Positions 33,392 to 34,509 of a stretch of DNA of 34,509 nt are shown in pieces. Within the stretch, counting starts at the first letter, position 1. Each line of letters opens with the position of its first letter. The stretch covers positions 1-34,509 of the forward strand of contig JAADFL010000021.1 of the NCBI GenBank assembly GCA_013152945.1, written 5' to 3'. The notes under the pieces were generated by a model. The model was not told the origin of the DNA and made no database searches. It was given only the letters and a program-made list of their open reading frames with translations. The DNA comes from Deltaproteobacteria bacterium. Its GTDB lineage: Bacteria > Myxococcota_A > JAADFL01. The translations under genes and the position numbers were made by a program.

Positions 33392-34509
33392 TCACCACCA
33401 GTTGTATGAATCGAGATGCCGCCACGAGAGCACCCTGACCCCTTCACGCGTGAAGCTGTCATTGCCTCCGTACACCAGCACGAGCTGCGGTTCCTTGGCA
33501 GGCTGCAGCTTATCCTGCACCCGGGAGGCAAGCGTTTGCAACGGTCGAAGCATATCTCCCGTGACAGTGGCGGCTGACTTGCACTCCACCAGCACGAGCC
33601 CCTGGGGCCGCTCGAGCACCAGGTCCACCTCCAGGCCGCGGGAATCCCTGTAGTGGTAAATTCGTGGCATTGATCCGCTCTGGCTGCATAGCTTGTACAC
33701 TTCGGACGCCACCCAGCTCTCGAACACGTTGCCCCGGAGCGGATGGTGGCGCAGTTGCCCGGGGTCGGTCAGGCCGAGCAGCCGGCACAAAAGGCCGCTG
33801 TCAAAGAAGTGGAGCTTCGGCGCGCGTACGATCTGCTTTCTAAGGTTGGGGCGCCATGCCGGCACCCTGAAGCAGATGAAGCTGGCCTCCAGGACCGAAA
33901 GCCAGGAGCGCGCCGTGTTGTGAGAGAGTCCGGCGTCGCCCCCGAGGGCCGAAAGGTTGAGAACCGTTGAGGCACGGCCGGCACAAAGCTTGATGTAGTC
34001 GGTGAAGGCAAGCAGGTCGGTGATGTTGAGAACCTGCCGCACGTCTCGCTGCACATAGGTGGTAACGTAGTCTCCAAGCCAGAGATCCGCCGGTATCCCC
34101 TGGTCGTGGATGCGCAGGTACCCGCCGGTCCACAGCAGCTCCATCAGGCCGGTAGGATACTTTGGAAATCGCTGCAGCTCGTCCATTGTGGCGCTCAGCA
34201 AGGTGAGCACACCTGTTCGTCCGGCAAGTGACTGGGTAATGTCCTGGATTAAGCCGAAGTGCTGGGAGCCCGTGACAATGAACCGGCCTGGTGTCGGATC
34301 GCGATCTACCTCCTCCTGGAGATAGCTGAACAGGGATGGCACGTGCTGAGCCTCGTCGAGGATTACCCCTTGCCGGTGCTCGTCAAGGAAGCCGCGCGGG
34401 TCAGAGTGTGCATACTGGCGGTTATCCAGGGGCTCGAGTGACACCAGCGGCAGGTGACTGAAGGCCTGGGTGCACAAGGTGGTCTTTCCTGCCTGGCGCG
34501 GCCCGATAA
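33392..34509 (-). CDS. AAA-type ATPase with DUF4143 domain, 5' end outside the window
   Basis: The gene runs off the right end of the window; 372 codons are visible. At the edge the frame encodes a Walker A loop, IGPRQAGKTTL, then Walker B VILDEAQHVPSLF and the sensor-like FIVTGSQHFGLIQDITQSLAGR. The C-terminal half is the DUF4143 region (LHFFDSGLLCRLLGL, GNVFESWVASEVYK) ending in EVDLVLE...LVLVECKSA, the core of a PD-(D/E)xK nuclease-like fold. Such ATPases are common, mobile and of uncertain role, often thought linked to DNA or toxin functions. It follows a decayed fragment and has no link with the terpenoid genes. Confidence 0.88.
   Translation of the reverse strand, partial: IGPRQAGKTTLCTQAFSHLPLVSLEPLDNRQYAHSDPRGFLDEHRQGVILDEAQHVPSLFSYLQEEVDRDPTPGRFIVTGSQHFGLIQDITQSLAGRTGVLTLLSATMDELQRFPKYPTGLMELLWTGGYLRIHDQGIPADLWLGDYVTTYVQRDVRQVLNITDLLAFTDYIKLCAGRASTVLNLSALGGDAGLSHNTARSWLSVLEASFICFRVPAWRPNLRKQIVRAPKLHFFDSGLLCRLLGLTDPGQLRHHPLRGNVFESWVASEVYKLCSQSGSMPRIYHYRDSRGLEVDLVLERPQGLVLVECKSAATVTGDMLRPLQTLASRVQDKLQPAKEPQLVLVYGGNDSFTREGVRVLSWRHLDSYNWW

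Overview
The window looks like a chromosomal segment of an anaerobic or oxygen-wary Gram-negative bacterium of the former Deltaproteobacteria (Desulfobacterota-like). Supporting this are a desulfoferrodoxin, a rubrerythrin, a rubredoxin, a DVU0298-type protein, a PerR repressor, an Rrf2 regulator with an HD protein and a bd quinol oxidase, together with an outer-membrane FadL-type protein. No rRNA, tRNA, CRISPR array or complete mobile element was recognised. Taxonomy is inference.

Layout. (1) 1-1311: Rrf2 regulator and zinc-ribbon HD protein, with a readable promoter, palindromic operator and CTG start. (2) 7740 down to 1340, minus strand: an oxygen-defence gene run, perR - TIGR02757 protein - rubrerythrin - desulfoferrodoxin - ferritin - DVU0298-type protein - rubredoxin, then cydAB. 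(3) 7741-11575: a non-coding stretch with a 54-bp tandem repeat, a response regulator with a degenerate GGDEF domain, a glycosyltransferase and a radical SAM gene that overlap, and a secreted DUF1566 protein. (4) 11692-16056, plus: a tightly overlapping shikimate operon, aroB - aroDE fusion - aroA - aroK. (5) 24632 down to 16045, minus: one isoprenoid operon, idi2 - mevalonate kinase - mevalonate diphosphate decarboxylase - phosphomevalonate kinase - HMG-CoA reductase - hpnC - hpnD - hpnE. (6) 24943-25872, plus: farnesyl diphosphate synthase. (7) 29815 down to 25893, minus: FadL-like porin, chorismate mutase/DAHP synthase fusion, U32-family protein with eight candidate Fe-S cysteines. (8) 30032-33098, plus: an oxidosqualene-cyclase-type triterpene cyclase and a geranylgeranyl-reductase-family flavoprotein. 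(9) 33099-34509: a decayed gene fragment and a 5'-truncated AAA/DUF4143 ATPase.

How the genes fit together. Regions 5-8 read as one triterpenoid locus. The mevalonate enzymes make IPP/DMAPP, the prenyltransferase makes FPP, HpnCDE convert FPP to squalene without oxygen, and a cyclase with the DCTAE acid motif of sterol cyclases acts next. No flavin squalene monooxygenase is present in the window. Instead the locus holds a U32 protein, a family whose studied members hydroxylate without O2 and in several cases depend on prephenate. It is translationally coupled to a chorismate mutase that makes prephenate. The main hypothesis offered is that this locus encodes an oxygen-independent route to an oxygenated or otherwise modified polycyclic triterpenoid. 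The gene content is seen directly; the chemistry is inference.
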